64,000 nt of DNA from Bacillaceae bacterium OF18-1A (GTDB lineage Bacteria > Bacillota > Bacilli > Bacillales > Bacillaceae_G), in the NCBI GenBank assembly GCA_027694045.1, contig JAQEWB010000001.1, positions 930,001-994,000 of the forward strand, written 5' to 3'. Position 1 is the stretch's first letter. Each line of letters opens with the position of its first letter. The translations under genes were made by a program, and so were the position numbers. The notes under the pieces were generated by a model. The model saw only the letters and a list, made by a program, of their open reading frames with translations. It was not told the origin of the DNA and made no database searches. Of the stretch, positions 7,503 through 16,058 are shown piece by piece.

Positions 7503-8737
7503 GTTATAACCTCTCCCATCTCTAATAACTTTCTACTTACTTTTCCAGTTTTATTTTTCGGAATCTCAGCTACACTTTCAATTTCATGTGGAACTTTATA
7601 AGAAGGTAAGTGCTGAATACACCATTCTCTTATTTGCACCGGTTCAATGCGAGAGATTACTTTCGCTTTTACGATTTCTCCCATTACAACATGTTTCCCT
7701 CGATATACAACTGCCTCTTGAACACCTTCTAGTCGCAGCATTGTTTCTTCCACTTCTATAGGAAAAACTTTTAATCCTGAAACATTGATTACATCATCCA
7801 TTCGGCCCATAAAATGAAGGCCACGCTCAGATTTATACCCTAAATCTTTCGTATAAATTTCTTTTCCGGCAATTTTCACTATAATTTCTTCAGGATCGTC
7901 TTCATTTGATCCTATGTTTATACTGACATGCGGAAGTGTTTTTCCTAAATCTAAATGGCTCTCCATATCATGACATATACTAATACAACCAGCTTCTGAA
8001 CATCCATATTGCTGCATCATATACGTTGTCATTTCTTTTAGTTTATAAAATAACGTTTCTGGCAAAGGTGATCCAGACGTCATAATTTTATGAAACTGGA
8101 ACGTTCCTAGTGGGAAACTCCCCATAATATGTAGCATCAGTGGTACTGCATATATGATATGTTTTTCTCTGTTACGAATAATATTTAATGCGAATTTAGG
8201 GTTTTTATTTGTAATGATTATAGGTTTACTCCCTCTTGCAATAGCAGATAACGTACCACATATTAATCCATATGAATGTGAAACAGGGGCCATCACAATT
8301 GGCACTTCACCTTCTTCACAATTTAAAGCCTTATTATAGGCAGCAATTTCTATATCAATTTCCGTCCATGCTCTACGAATCAGTTTCGGTTCTCCTGTAG
8401 TTCCTGAACTATATTGTAATAAAGAAGGATTTTCTGCTAAATAATTCACTACTTCTAATTTCGTAAAATCGGAATTTTCTCCATATAAAATTCCGATACA
8501 ATTTGCACGCTTCGCCATTTCAATAGCCGTTTCTTTAGGCGTATCTTCATGTATAAGTAACACTGATGATTTGTTTTCTTTTAAGAAAAACACGAGCGTA
8601 ATAATATCAAATGGATCTTTCAGACAAAGTGCAAATCTATTTCCTGCTACCTCTTGAAATTGTTCCATTTTCTCATAAACTTGTAATCTCAAATCAAAAT
8701 CACTTTTGTTATATTCTTCTTTATTAACGATTAGCAT
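7499..8737 (-). CDS. asbC: 3,4-dihydroxybenzoate-adenylating enzyme AsbC
   Basis: This 412-residue acyl-adenylating enzyme activates 3,4-dihydroxybenzoate with ATP and loads it on AsbD. Visible motifs are the ATP-binding loop YSSGTTGEPKLIRR near residue 110, the hinge block GRMDDVINVSGLKVFPIEVEE and the C-terminal catalytic lysine region NKTGKVSRKLLE. The frame reaches upstream to 8755, but GGGGGG sits correctly before the ATG at 8737 (MLIVNKEEYN). The start overlaps the asbB end by 14 bases. It is shorter than most adenylation enzymes, as known for AsbC. Confidence 0.95.
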   Translation of the reverse strand: MLIVNKEEYNKSDFDLRLQVYEKMEQFQEVAGNRFALCLKDPFDIITLVFFLKENKSSVLLIHEDTPKETAIEMAKRANCIGILYGENSDFTKLEVVNYLAENPSLLQYSSGTTGEPKLIRRAWTEIDIEIAAYNKALNCEEGEVPIVMAPVSHSYGLICGTLSAIARGSKPIIITNKNPKFALNIIRNREKHIIYAVPLMLHIMGSFPLGTFQFHKIMTSGSPLPETLFYKLKEMTTYMMQQYGCSEAGCISICHDMESHLDLGKTLPHVSINIGSNEDDPEEIIVKIAGKEIYTKDLGYKSERGLHFMGRMDDVINVSGLKVFPIEVEETMLRLEGVQEAVVYRGKHVVMGEIVKAKVISRIEPVQIREWCIQHLPSYKVPHEIESVAEIPKNKTGKVSRKLLEMGEVIT

Positions 8738-10562
8738 AATTCCCCCCTGGAACAACTGATTTTTTTGTTAGTAGTTGCTTCGCTCTATACAATGGATTTG
8801 GAACCTCATGAACAAGTGACTCCACATCCATATATAAACGACGCTTCGTTAATTGTTCCGCATAAAATGTAGGTGTATATAATTGAATGTTTTCAAATCT
8901 ATCTTGTAAATGTGGGTATTTTCTTAAATGATTTTCAAATTCTTCTACAACCATCATCCAAAAATTCTCTTCTTTCAATTCATATTCATCTGCCAATATG
9001 AAAACTAATTCTCCCAAATTAAATAAGAAGAGTGCATCTAAAACCATTTCTTGTAAACTTTCGATACAATCCATTTCAAAGAAGTCGTTCATTTTTCCAT
9101 TCACATACGTTTTATGCATGTTTGTAAAATCAGGACATTTATCGATTTCTTTCAAAAATGGACGATAAAACTCAATTCCTTCATGAAAGTCTTTTAATGC
9201 AATACGAACAGGGACCCCTTCTTTATGAACTAAAACCATATTTTGCCCGTGTGATTCTAAAGCAATCCCATGCTCTATAACAAGATGGATAACTGGTATT
9301 ATCGCTTTTTGAATAAGTAATTGTACCCAATTTATTATTCCATATTTGCTCAACCACTCATCAATAATGGGTGTACCATCTTTCTCTTTTGCGTATAAGC
9401 CATTAAAAGGAACCGCATCTTCTTGTGCATCCAAAAATTCGTGAACGCTTTCACGCCAAATACATCCTAGTGAACCGTACGTAGCTTTTTTATTCGTGTC
9501 GTACGTTACACTCGAAAACTCATTTAGCAAAATTAAACGTGCTTCGTCCCTTAAATAAGGATCATCACTTACGACATTTTTTAACCAATTCGATATAGCT
9601 GGTGCACTTACAACAGAATATGGTTTCAACGTACGGAGCGTTGAAGTATTGAGTATATTCAGCGATAACTTCACATACGGTCTCTTTGGATTCGTAATAT
9701 TTCTTAACGTCCTCATAGATTGTTGCGCGCAATAATCATCTTCTGATTTCCCTAAATAAATAATGCATTTATCTTGTATATGATCAACATAATTCGGAAT
9801 GATGAAATTCTCCCACTGCCAAGGGTGGATGGGGATCCATACATATTGGTTTGGATTGCATCCTAAATTCCGAATATACTTCATATATTCTGCAATTTTC
9901 ACTTCACCAATCTCTTCTTTTAAAGTATTGTTATAAATTATTTCATTTTCATAGCCTACTGTCGCATACTTCTTATGCGCTGCAATCCATATAAGTTTCA
10001 TTGGCTGCATAAATTCATATCCATATTGAAAATTGTCTTGATATTGAAATCCAATGCGCGCTTTATAGCTAGGATGATATGGATGACCGTCTATTAACGA
10101 GCTTTCAAATTCATCATAAGATTTTTGAGTGTATCCTTCCTTATTGTTTCTTTCATATTGTGCAATCGTGTCTTTAAATATTGTTTGTTCTAATTCGTGA
10201 ATAAACGAGTCTAATTTAGTTCGTTCTACGTTAACAACCCGAAAAACTTCCTCTAAAAATTGCGCAACAGATTGTATTTCTTGTTTTTCATCTTGAACTC
10301 TTGCTATGAATGAATCTAAAGAAATACGCCCAAACGTCATTCGTTCTCTTCCGTAGCATTCGTACGTAACATTTTTATTTTCTTCATCCATCCCTTGTAT
10401 AAGAAAAAGAATTTTTTCTTCCTTTTCTATACGAACTGGTTTAATAATTTCCTCATAAATTAACGATTCTACTAATTGACGTAACACTCTTCGTCTTACT
10501 GAAAGATAGTCTTTTGATTCAAGTGCCTTCAATACTTTCGTTTGATACGTATCCGCTTCCAT
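8724..10562 (-). CDS. asbB: Petrobactin synthetase AsbB (NIS siderophore synthetase)
   Basis: This 612-residue enzyme is of the NRPS-independent siderophore synthetase (IucA/IucC) family. It should form an amide between an amine of the spermidine or dihydroxybenzoyl-spermidine arm and a citrate carboxylate. Family blocks seen are IPIHPWQWENF near residue 245, RTLRNITNPKRPYVKLSLNI and the ESHGQNMVLV segment near 440, with a C-terminal FhuF-like part. GGTGGAGGGG lies before the ATG at 10562; the longer frame to 10616 has no such site. It follows asbA by about 60 bases. Confidence 0.95.
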   Translation of the reverse strand: MEADTYQTKVLKALESKDYLSVRRRVLRQLVESLIYEEIIKPVRIEKEEKILFLIQGMDEENKNVTYECYGRERMTFGRISLDSFIARVQDEKQEIQSVAQFLEEVFRVVNVERTKLDSFIHELEQTIFKDTIAQYERNNKEGYTQKSYDEFESSLIDGHPYHPSYKARIGFQYQDNFQYGYEFMQPMKLIWIAAHKKYATVGYENEIIYNNTLKEEIGEVKIAEYMKYIRNLGCNPNQYVWIPIHPWQWENFIIPNYVDHIQDKCIIYLGKSEDDYCAQQSMRTLRNITNPKRPYVKLSLNILNTSTLRTLKPYSVVSAPAISNWLKNVVSDDPYLRDEARLILLNEFSSVTYDTNKKATYGSLGCIWRESVHEFLDAQEDAVPFNGLYAKEKDGTPIIDEWLSKYGIINWVQLLIQKAIIPVIHLVIEHGIALESHGQNMVLVHKEGVPVRIALKDFHEGIEFYRPFLKEIDKCPDFTNMHKTYVNGKMNDFFEMDCIESLQEMVLDALFLFNLGELVFILADEYELKEENFWMMVVEEFENHLRKYPHLQDRFENIQLYTPTFYAEQLTKRRLYMDVESLVHEVPNPLYRAKQLLTKKSVVPGGNYANR

Positions 10563-10622
10563 AAACCCCTCCACCTTATGAAAAAATACCATTATTTGTA
10601 TTACGTGAAATTTCAATGCAAT

Positions 10623-12431
10623 TTATGAACGAACAGCGACTTCTCTAACAAGTGGATTTTCTACTTGTACATAAATTGCTTGTTCTAAAGGATTTGTCAG
10701 TTCATCCACATCAAAAAATCTCGTGAGTAAATTTGCTTTACATGCCAATTTATTTTCTTCCAACAATCCTCTCAAAAATGTAGATGGCTCACGGTTATAC
10801 GGGAGGAATGTTTCTAATACAGACCTTAATTCAAAGAGTAGGATTTCCTCTTCAATTAACCCTGCTACTCCAAATCCATTAATAAGTCCAAACATATGAT
10901 TAAAAATTAAATAGTAACGAAACCTTTCATCTACAATATAATCATCGTATAAATTCCCCGTACGCTCTCCGATGCTAGGCAATTCCTTATCTAGCATCTT
11001 TTTCATTGAATTGCAAAAATAGAATCCTTGATTATCACGGAAGTAGAACTTTACTGGATAACCATCTTTCAATTGAACGACACTATTTTGTTGATGAGCC
11101 TCTAATCCAATTCCATATTGTAAATACATCCACACCATCGGTTTTAAAGAAATATTTATATACCGTCTAAACCACTCTAAACTTACTTCCTCACAACTTC
11201 TATTTTCTACATTTGCTAAGTGATGAATAATATTTGCTAAACGAGTACGCTCTCCAGGTATGGCATCTTGAACTAGTCCAGCAACTAAAGTAGCGTCATT
11301 TGCATGTTCACCATAAAATGGGTTTTCTCGAATAATTACTTCAAATCCAGATTCTGCTGTTCCATAATTTAGCGTGATAAACGCTGGATCACAAATAAAA
11401 TCAAAACCAGGAAACTTTTCTCGCACTTCACCAATTGCCGTATTTAACATCTCTTTCCCTTCAAGGCCACTTTCAAGTTCCTTCAATTTATTAATGCGCA
11501 TTGAATTTGTTACTTTCACTGGAAATGAAAACTTAAGCATATACTTCGAATGAGGATTATATAATGTCCTAAGTGATGACGTTGCCATATAATACTTACC
11601 TACAGGACCGATATACTCGAGTACCTCTTGATTGATCCAATCTTGTACATAAGTTTGGTGTAATAGCCATTCTGCTTGAAGCGGATGAATTGGAATTAAT
11701 GAATATTCATCTTCCTTACAATACTTCGATACAAATTCCTTACTAACCATCTCATCATTACTTAATTCTTCTTTTATAATCATTGTTGTAGAGTCTAATA
11801 ATAAGGATTTTTCACTTACTATACTTTTATGTGCCCGGAAATAATGAAGCTGACACTCACCTTTTAACTCTGGAGAATACAAAGAGCTCTTCCAATCTAA
11901 TATACCTTGTCTACTCTTTGGTGTAGGATGGGTTAAATGCCCGAATAATAACGATTGCTCCGCCTCTATAAAAGTTGTATGGAAACCATATAATGCAGAA
12001 GTATCTCCTATTCTCTCCTTTGTAAATTCTTCAATATTTTGACAACTCCGAATAACTCGAAGCATGAGCTCAGCAGAATTAGTTCCTTCTCCATAGTTGA
12101 TAGACATCTCTTTTATTAAAAACATAATAACTGTAACGTAATCTGCTTTTATAACCGCTGTACTTTCTCCAATTTGATAATAAAACTGTTCTCCAAACAA
12201 ATGACGATCCGTGGATGATTTATATATAACTTCTCCATACAAAGTAACGTTCTGTGCCGATAGCTGACAACATAAATATGTGGAGGCTGTATCTCTATTT
12301 AACGTACTACTGAAGATACTTTCCATTCTTTCATCCTCTGTAATCCATTCTCCACTCCCTGTTTCTCTTAAATAACAGTTTAAAAAACTTTGTATTGTTG
12401 CATGTTCTGCGATTTGTTTCGCACGCTGCAT
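10623..12431 (-). CDS. asbA: Petrobactin synthetase AsbA (NIS siderophore synthetase)
   Basis: This 602-residue IucA/IucC-family synthetase is the first gene of the operon. In petrobactin synthesis it adenylates a prochiral carboxyl of citrate and condenses it with spermidine. Visible family features are the LIPIHPLQAEWLLHQ segment near residue 245, the SSLRTLYNPHSKYMLKFSF block and LEAHQQNSVVQL near 450. GAGGAGG stands 6 bases before the start. The promoter region upstream has two Fur-box-like palindromes, matching iron repression. Confidence 0.95.
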   Translation of the reverse strand: MQRAKQIAEHATIQSFLNCYLRETGSGEWITEDERMESIFSSTLNRDTASTYLCCQLSAQNVTLYGEVIYKSSTDRHLFGEQFYYQIGESTAVIKADYVTVIMFLIKEMSINYGEGTNSAELMLRVIRSCQNIEEFTKERIGDTSALYGFHTTFIEAEQSLLFGHLTHPTPKSRQGILDWKSSLYSPELKGECQLHYFRAHKSIVSEKSLLLDSTTMIIKEELSNDEMVSKEFVSKYCKEDEYSLIPIHPLQAEWLLHQTYVQDWINQEVLEYIGPVGKYYMATSSLRTLYNPHSKYMLKFSFPVKVTNSMRINKLKELESGLEGKEMLNTAIGEVREKFPGFDFICDPAFITLNYGTAESGFEVIIRENPFYGEHANDATLVAGLVQDAIPGERTRLANIIHHLANVENRSCEEVSLEWFRRYINISLKPMVWMYLQYGIGLEAHQQNSVVQLKDGYPVKFYFRDNQGFYFCNSMKKMLDKELPSIGERTGNLYDDYIVDERFRYYLIFNHMFGLINGFGVAGLIEEEILLFELRSVLETFLPYNREPSTFLRGLLEENKLACKANLLTRFFDVDELTNPLEQAIYVQVENPLVREVAVRS

Positions 12432-12484
12432 ATTTGTCCTCCTCTTTATATGAACGCTATCAGAATTTCATATTACAATCGATA

Positions 12485-12503
12485 ATTGAATATCGTTATC
12501 AAT
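12485..12503 (-). promoter_or_regulatory. Second Fur-box-like palindrome in the asb leader
   Basis: A 19-bp dyad (ATTGATAACGATATTCAAT on the minus strand) lies between the predicted transcription start and asbA. It is a weaker match to the Fur consensus than the site at 12514-12533. Confidence 0.55.
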
Positions 12504-12507
12504 TAAA

Positions 12508-12536
12508 ATTCTAATTGATTATCATTATCAATTCAA
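12508..12536 (-). promoter_or_regulatory. Sigma-A type promoter of the asb operon
   Basis: On the minus strand TTGAAT (12531-12536) and TAGAAT (12508-12513) are separated by exactly 17 bases. Transcription would begin about 70 bases before asbA. The spacer is filled by a Fur-box-like dyad. Confidence 0.65.
12514..12533 (-). promoter_or_regulatory. Fur box overlapping the asb promoter
   Basis: The palindrome AATTGATAATGATAATCAAT closely fits the Fur consensus (GATAATGATAATCATTATC type). It covers the -35 to -10 spacer, so bound Fur would block RNA polymerase. This agrees with known iron repression of petrobactin genes. Confidence 0.8.
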
Positions 12537-12641
12537 TAGTTTATTTCAGAATTTTTAAATCCAAATAAATATTTCTTTTTTTCAGCCTTTATTTAATTAA
12601 AAATACACAAGAGAAATTCTCACTTTCAAAACAGTTAAACA

Positions 12642-12673
12642 AAAGAGGTATACCTTATTTGGTATACCTCTTT
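12642..12673 (-). terminator. Terminator of the GNAT gene
   Basis: A perfect 13-bp stem (core AGAGGTATACC) with a 6-base loop is followed by T on the minus strand, 13 bases past the GNAT stop. Confidence 0.8.
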
Positions 12674-12685
12674 CAAACAACAAGT

Positions 12686-13210
12686 TTACATAATAATATT
12701 ATTTATACCTCTCCAACAATATGCTATTTCTTCAACATTTAGTCTTTCTAAAAATTTCGTATCAATTTTTTCCGGATTAAATTTTTCATAAAACTTTTTA
12801 GAAGGATTAGTAGCAACAACCCAAACTAAAAGTGATTGCATATTATTTTTTCTACATTCCGATAGTAACGCTTGAAATAATTTCCGTCCTATTTTCATGC
12901 CTTGATACTCTTGTAAAAGGTAAATTGCATATAATTCCCCATCACAATTATATGTACCGGTCCTCTCAATTCCTCCATCAATGAAGCCAATTATTGTTCC
13001 ATTTAACGTCTCTGCTACAAATCTAAATTGATGATTACCGTCTTTTTGAAAAATATTTTCCCACTGTTTTTCTCGTTGTTCATATGTTACATTATGTAAA
13101 ACTTCGTCAGTGAATATCTCTTTATACGTTGTTTTCCAGCTATCAACGTGTACCTTTACTATACCTGGTATATCATCTTTCATCGCTCTTCTAATACGTA
13201 TATCCATCAT
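12686..13210 (-). CDS. GNAT family N-acetyltransferase
   Basis: This acetyltransferase of about 174 residues should move an acetyl group from acetyl-CoA to an amine of an unknown small molecule or protein. The acetyl-CoA loop is QGMKIGRKL (Q-x-x-G-x-G/K type), preceded by the beta-strand GELYAIYLL and followed by NPSKKFYEKF. The open frame extends to 13288, but AAGGGGGAG stands before the tandem ATGs at 13210 and 13207, and the family fold begins at MDIRIRRAM. It lies upstream of the asb promoter region but ends at its own terminator. Confidence 0.88.
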   Translation of the reverse strand: MMDIRIRRAMKDDIPGIVKVHVDSWKTTYKEIFTDEVLHNVTYEQREKQWENIFQKDGNHQFRFVAETLNGTIIGFIDGGIERTGTYNCDGELYAIYLLQEYQGMKIGRKLFQALLSECRKNNMQSLLVWVVATNPSKKFYEKFNPEKIDTKFLERLNVEEIAYCWRGINNIIM

Positions 13211-13265
13211 TTTCTCCCCCTTGTTACTCATCATTATATCAATGTTCCCCCTTAAAATCCCAAAT

Positions 13266-13297
13266 AAAAAAGAGTGAATTCCCTTCACTCTTTTTCT
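13266..13297 (-). terminator. Terminator of the MgtC-like gene
   Basis: AAAAAGAGTGAA and TTCACTCTTTTT arms form a hairpin with T tails on both strands, directly past the MgtC-like stop. Confidence 0.8.
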
Positions 13298-13302
13298 TCC
13301 AA

Positions 13303-13983
13303 TTATCTACTTTCAACTTCAACAGAAACAACTCGATCAATCTCTTTTAAAGAACTATATAATTCAGTTGTATATAAATCTTCAGGAGCTAAAATAACCA
13401 TCTCCAATTGCTGAAACGCGCCACTATCAATATCTTTAATCTTCACTCGTTTCACATGCATACCTAAATTTTTAATTTGCTTAAATATACCATCTAGCTC
13501 TTGATGTTCTTTTACAGTAATTTTTATAGATAAGTCCTTTTGTCTTAATGAGTATGGTCCTGCAATTTTTACAAGTTGAGGAAGTACGTTAATTGCTAAA
13601 ATAATTAAAATCATAGCAACGGTTGCCTGTAAATAAAATCCTGCCCCAATTGCAATACCTAAAGCTGAAGCTGCCCATACCATTGAAGCTGTCGTTAAAC
13701 CAGAAATAACATCATTACTTCTTCGTAAAATTACACCTGCTCCAAGAAAACCGATTCCGCTCACAATTTGTGCAGCAAGACGCATCGGATCCATGTTTGT
13801 ATGTCCTGGTACAGAATATACATGCACTGATTCAATAGAAACCATCGTTATTAAACAACTTGCTACAGAAATAACCATACTTGTTTTCACACCAAGCGGT
13901 TTATTCTTTAGCTGCCTATCTATACCGATGAATAATCCTAAAAAGAGTGCTAAACCTAATTTGAGTAAAAATTCATATGACAT
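13303..13983 (-). CDS. MgtC/SapB family membrane protein
   Basis: This 226-residue protein has four to five hydrophobic segments in its first 140 residues and a soluble C-terminal ACT-like domain. The MgtC signature is clear: LGLFIGIDRQLK near residue 18, and DPMRLAAQIVSGIGFLGAG near 66-84. Members of the family modulate magnesium adaptation or membrane ATPase activity. Here it is a YhiD/SapB-type housekeeping copy rather than a dedicated virulence factor. No magnesium riboswitch was seen upstream. It is a single gene. Confidence 0.9.
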   Translation of the reverse strand: MSYEFLLKLGLALFLGLFIGIDRQLKNKPLGVKTSMVISVASCLITMVSIESVHVYSVPGHTNMDPMRLAAQIVSGIGFLGAGVILRRSNDVISGLTTASMVWAASALGIAIGAGFYLQATVAMILIILAINVLPQLVKIAGPYSLRQKDLSIKITVKEHQELDGIFKQIKNLGMHVKRVKIKDIDSGAFQQLEMVILAPEDLYTTELYSSLKEIDRVVSVEVESR

Positions 13984-14079
13984 ATTTCGATCTCCTTACT
14001 TTCCAATGATTCCCTTCGAGTAATTCACTATAACTCTTTTATGGTATCAATTCCAGTCTTTTCTATTCATTTAACGTAA

Positions 14080-14118
14080 AAAACCGAAAAAACATTTTTG
14101 ACGATGTTTCTCCGGTTC
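14080..14118 (-). terminator. Terminator of the YkyA-like gene
   Basis: On the minus strand AACCGGAGAAACAT pairs imperfectly with ATGTTTTTTCGGTT, which is followed by T residues. It lies 10 bases past the lipoprotein stop. Confidence 0.65.
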
Positions 14119-14127
14119 TTCTTACAA

Positions 14128-14796
14128 TTAAGATCTTTCTTTATTTTGTTCTTTAATCTTAATCTCTGCATCTTTGTAAAATGCTAATTTGTTGTCATTA
14201 TACTCTTTTGTATAATTGTTAAACTGCTCTTTCGACTTTTGTGCTTCCGCATTTAATTCATTAACAGTTTTAACTTTTTCGCCAATCTCTTTTAATTTTG
14301 TTTCTTTTACTTTTAATTGTTCATACAGTTCTTTTTCAGTCGCTAACGCCTTCGTATACGTTTCATTCATCTTTTGGAATGCATCATAACGATTTTTATA
14401 AGACTCTTCTACAGTTTTCGCTTGTTTTTGTAACTTCTTATCTTCAAGTTTTTCTATATTACTTTGAACAGATTTCGTTTCCTTCTGTGCTTTTTCTAGC
14501 ATTTCTTTCTCATTTTTCAATACTTTTTCACGATCATTTACATTTGCAGTAGCTTGTTCAATCTTCTTCATAACTGCCTCATTATGATCTTTACCTTCTT
14601 GCAAAATTTGAGAATATAGCTGTTGACCTTGATTCTCTAAATTCTCTAATTTCTTCGCTTCATCCACTAAAGATTTCTCCTGTGTCGCTGCTGTTTCAAA
14701 AGCCGTATATAAGTTTTCTTCTGGTTTTTCACCGAAACAACCTGTTAATAGTCCTACTGATAATGCTCCAACTACTGCTACTTTTCCATACTTCAA
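14128..14796 (-). CDS. ykyA: YkyA-type coiled-coil lipoprotein
   Basis: This 222-residue protein begins with a lipoprotein signal peptide with lipobox LLTGC (Cys20) and continues as an almost uninterrupted charged coiled coil (KKLENLENQGQQLYSQI onwards). This is the layout of the YkyA family of putative cell-wall-binding lipoproteins of unknown function, anchored on the outer face of the membrane. The deacetylase stop lies 14 bases upstream of its start on the same strand, so the two are likely cotranscribed and both act at the wall. Confidence 0.85.
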   Translation of the reverse strand: MKYGKVAVVGALSVGLLTGCFGEKPEENLYTAFETAATQEKSLVDEAKKLENLENQGQQLYSQILQEGKDHNEAVMKKIEQATANVNDREKVLKNEKEMLEKAQKETKSVQSNIEKLEDKKLQKQAKTVEESYKNRYDAFQKMNETYTKALATEKELYEQLKVKETKLKEIGEKVKTVNELNAEAQKSKEQFNNYTKEYNDNKLAFYKDAEIKIKEQNKERS

Positions 14797-14810
14797 CGTT
14801 CATTCCTCCA

Positions 14811-15632
14811 TTACATACGGTTATCATGCCAGAAATTCACAGGGAAGTGACTTTCTTCATGATAAGCTTCAAACTCATAACCCTTTTCTTTTAACCCCTT
14901 TAAAATTGCTGGCACAGCAGCGACTGATTGTGGGTGAATATCATGCATTAAAATTACTTCTTGTGGTTTTGTTGCATTTGTTAATACATTTTGAGCAATT
15001 TGTGCTGCAGCTGCATCAACTTGCATTTTATTGTATTTCCAATCTAATGAATCAATTGTCCAATCCCATACTTTAAAACCGCCCTCTACCACTTTATTTC
15101 GAAGGGATTCATTTAATCCAGGCATCGAACCGTACGGTGGACGTGTTAATTTCGGTGATTTTCCAATAATATTAGCGATTAAGCCTTGATCTTCTTTCAT
15201 CTCATTTACATACTCGCCGTTTTTATATAACTTTGCAAAATTGTGTGTCATACTATGCATACCTACATAATGACCCTCTGCATTTTCACGTTTCACTAAA
15301 TCTGGAAACTCTTTTACATTCGCTCCAATTAAAAAGAATGTAGCCTTCGCATCATGTTGTTTTAACATATTCAATAATTCAGCCGTATATTTCCCTGGCC
15401 CATCATCAAATGTAAGATAAGCAACTTTTCTTTCTTTTCCATTAAAACGACTTGGTGCCGTTTTATTCATTTCAACTTTCGATTGTTCACTTGCGAGCTG
15501 TACTACATTTTCTTGTTTCGCAACAGCTTTTGCTGGTGAAGTAATAGATTGAAACATGAAATACCCAATAGCTACTGCTGCAATCGCTACTAAAACGACT
15601 ACTACTCGTTTAATTTTAAAAGCTTTTTCCAT
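14811..15632 (-). CDS. Polysaccharide deacetylase (peptidoglycan GlcNAc deacetylase type)
   Basis: This 273-residue NodB-domain enzyme has one N-terminal membrane anchor (residues 9-28). Motif 1 is TFDDGP with catalytic base Asp76 and metal ligand Asp77. Motif 2 is HSMTH (126-130), giving two zinc ligands. Motif 3 is RPPYG (164-168), followed by a DWTIDSLDW block and an LMHD motif. It should remove acetyl groups from cell-wall N-acetylglucosamine outside the membrane. It matches the position and type of B. cereus deacetylase Bc1974. GGAGAGG precedes the start. It is cotranscribed with the YkyA-like gene. Confidence 0.9.
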   Translation of the reverse strand: MEKAFKIKRVVVVLVAIAAVAIGYFMFQSITSPAKAVAKQENVVQLASEQSKVEMNKTAPSRFNGKERKVAYLTFDDGPGKYTAELLNMLKQHDAKATFFLIGANVKEFPDLVKRENAEGHYVGMHSMTHNFAKLYKNGEYVNEMKEDQGLIANIIGKSPKLTRPPYGSMPGLNESLRNKVVEGGFKVWDWTIDSLDWKYNKMQVDAAAAQIAQNVLTNATKPQEVILMHDIHPQSVAAVPAILKGLKEKGYEFEAYHEESHFPVNFWHDNRM

Positions 15633-15896
15633 TCTATCGATTTCCTCTCCCTATTAATCTTATATATAAATCACCCAATGTAATTATACATCTATTTATT
15701 TTATTAAACTATATAAATAGACTTTATTATGTATTATACTGGGAGTTTTATCAATAACATTTTTATGATAATTAATCCAATACATGCATATACGACATGG
15801 TTATTAATCTAGTAAAATGACTGTTCTAGACATGATAAATGCTCTTTATCAATTCCATTCGTTCTATCGTAATGACGCGATAGTTTTGGGAGTTAA

Positions 15897-16016
15897 TTAC
15901 CAAATCTCTTCCTCTAGTATATCGTATAATTGCGCCTTTTGTTTATATAAATTAAAATGATTTGATTGAAATCTTAAAAAATCTAGAAATTCTTCTACTA
16001 ATAGAAAAGCTATAAA
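15897..16016 (-). pseudogene. Possible short remnant of a coding region
   Basis: The 426 bases between the deacetylase and the LCP gene hold no intact gene. One minus-strand frame is open for 40 codons with protein-like composition (VEEFLDFLRFQSNHFNLYKQ, then acidic to a TAA). It has no ATG, GTG or TTG start, and the TGA just upstream abuts the LCP terminator. It could be a decayed gene or chance. The rest of this stretch shows only the upstream region of the deacetylase. Confidence 0.2.
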
Positions 16017-16025
16017 TCAATTATC

Positions 16026-16057
16026 AAAAAAAAGATTGGCAAAAGCCAATCTTTTTT
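16026..16057 (-). terminator. Terminator of the LCP gene
   Basis: A 13-bp stem AAAAAAGATTGGC with GCCAATCTTTTTT and an AAAA loop lies directly at the LCP stop. Confidence 0.9.
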
Positions 16058-16058
16058 A

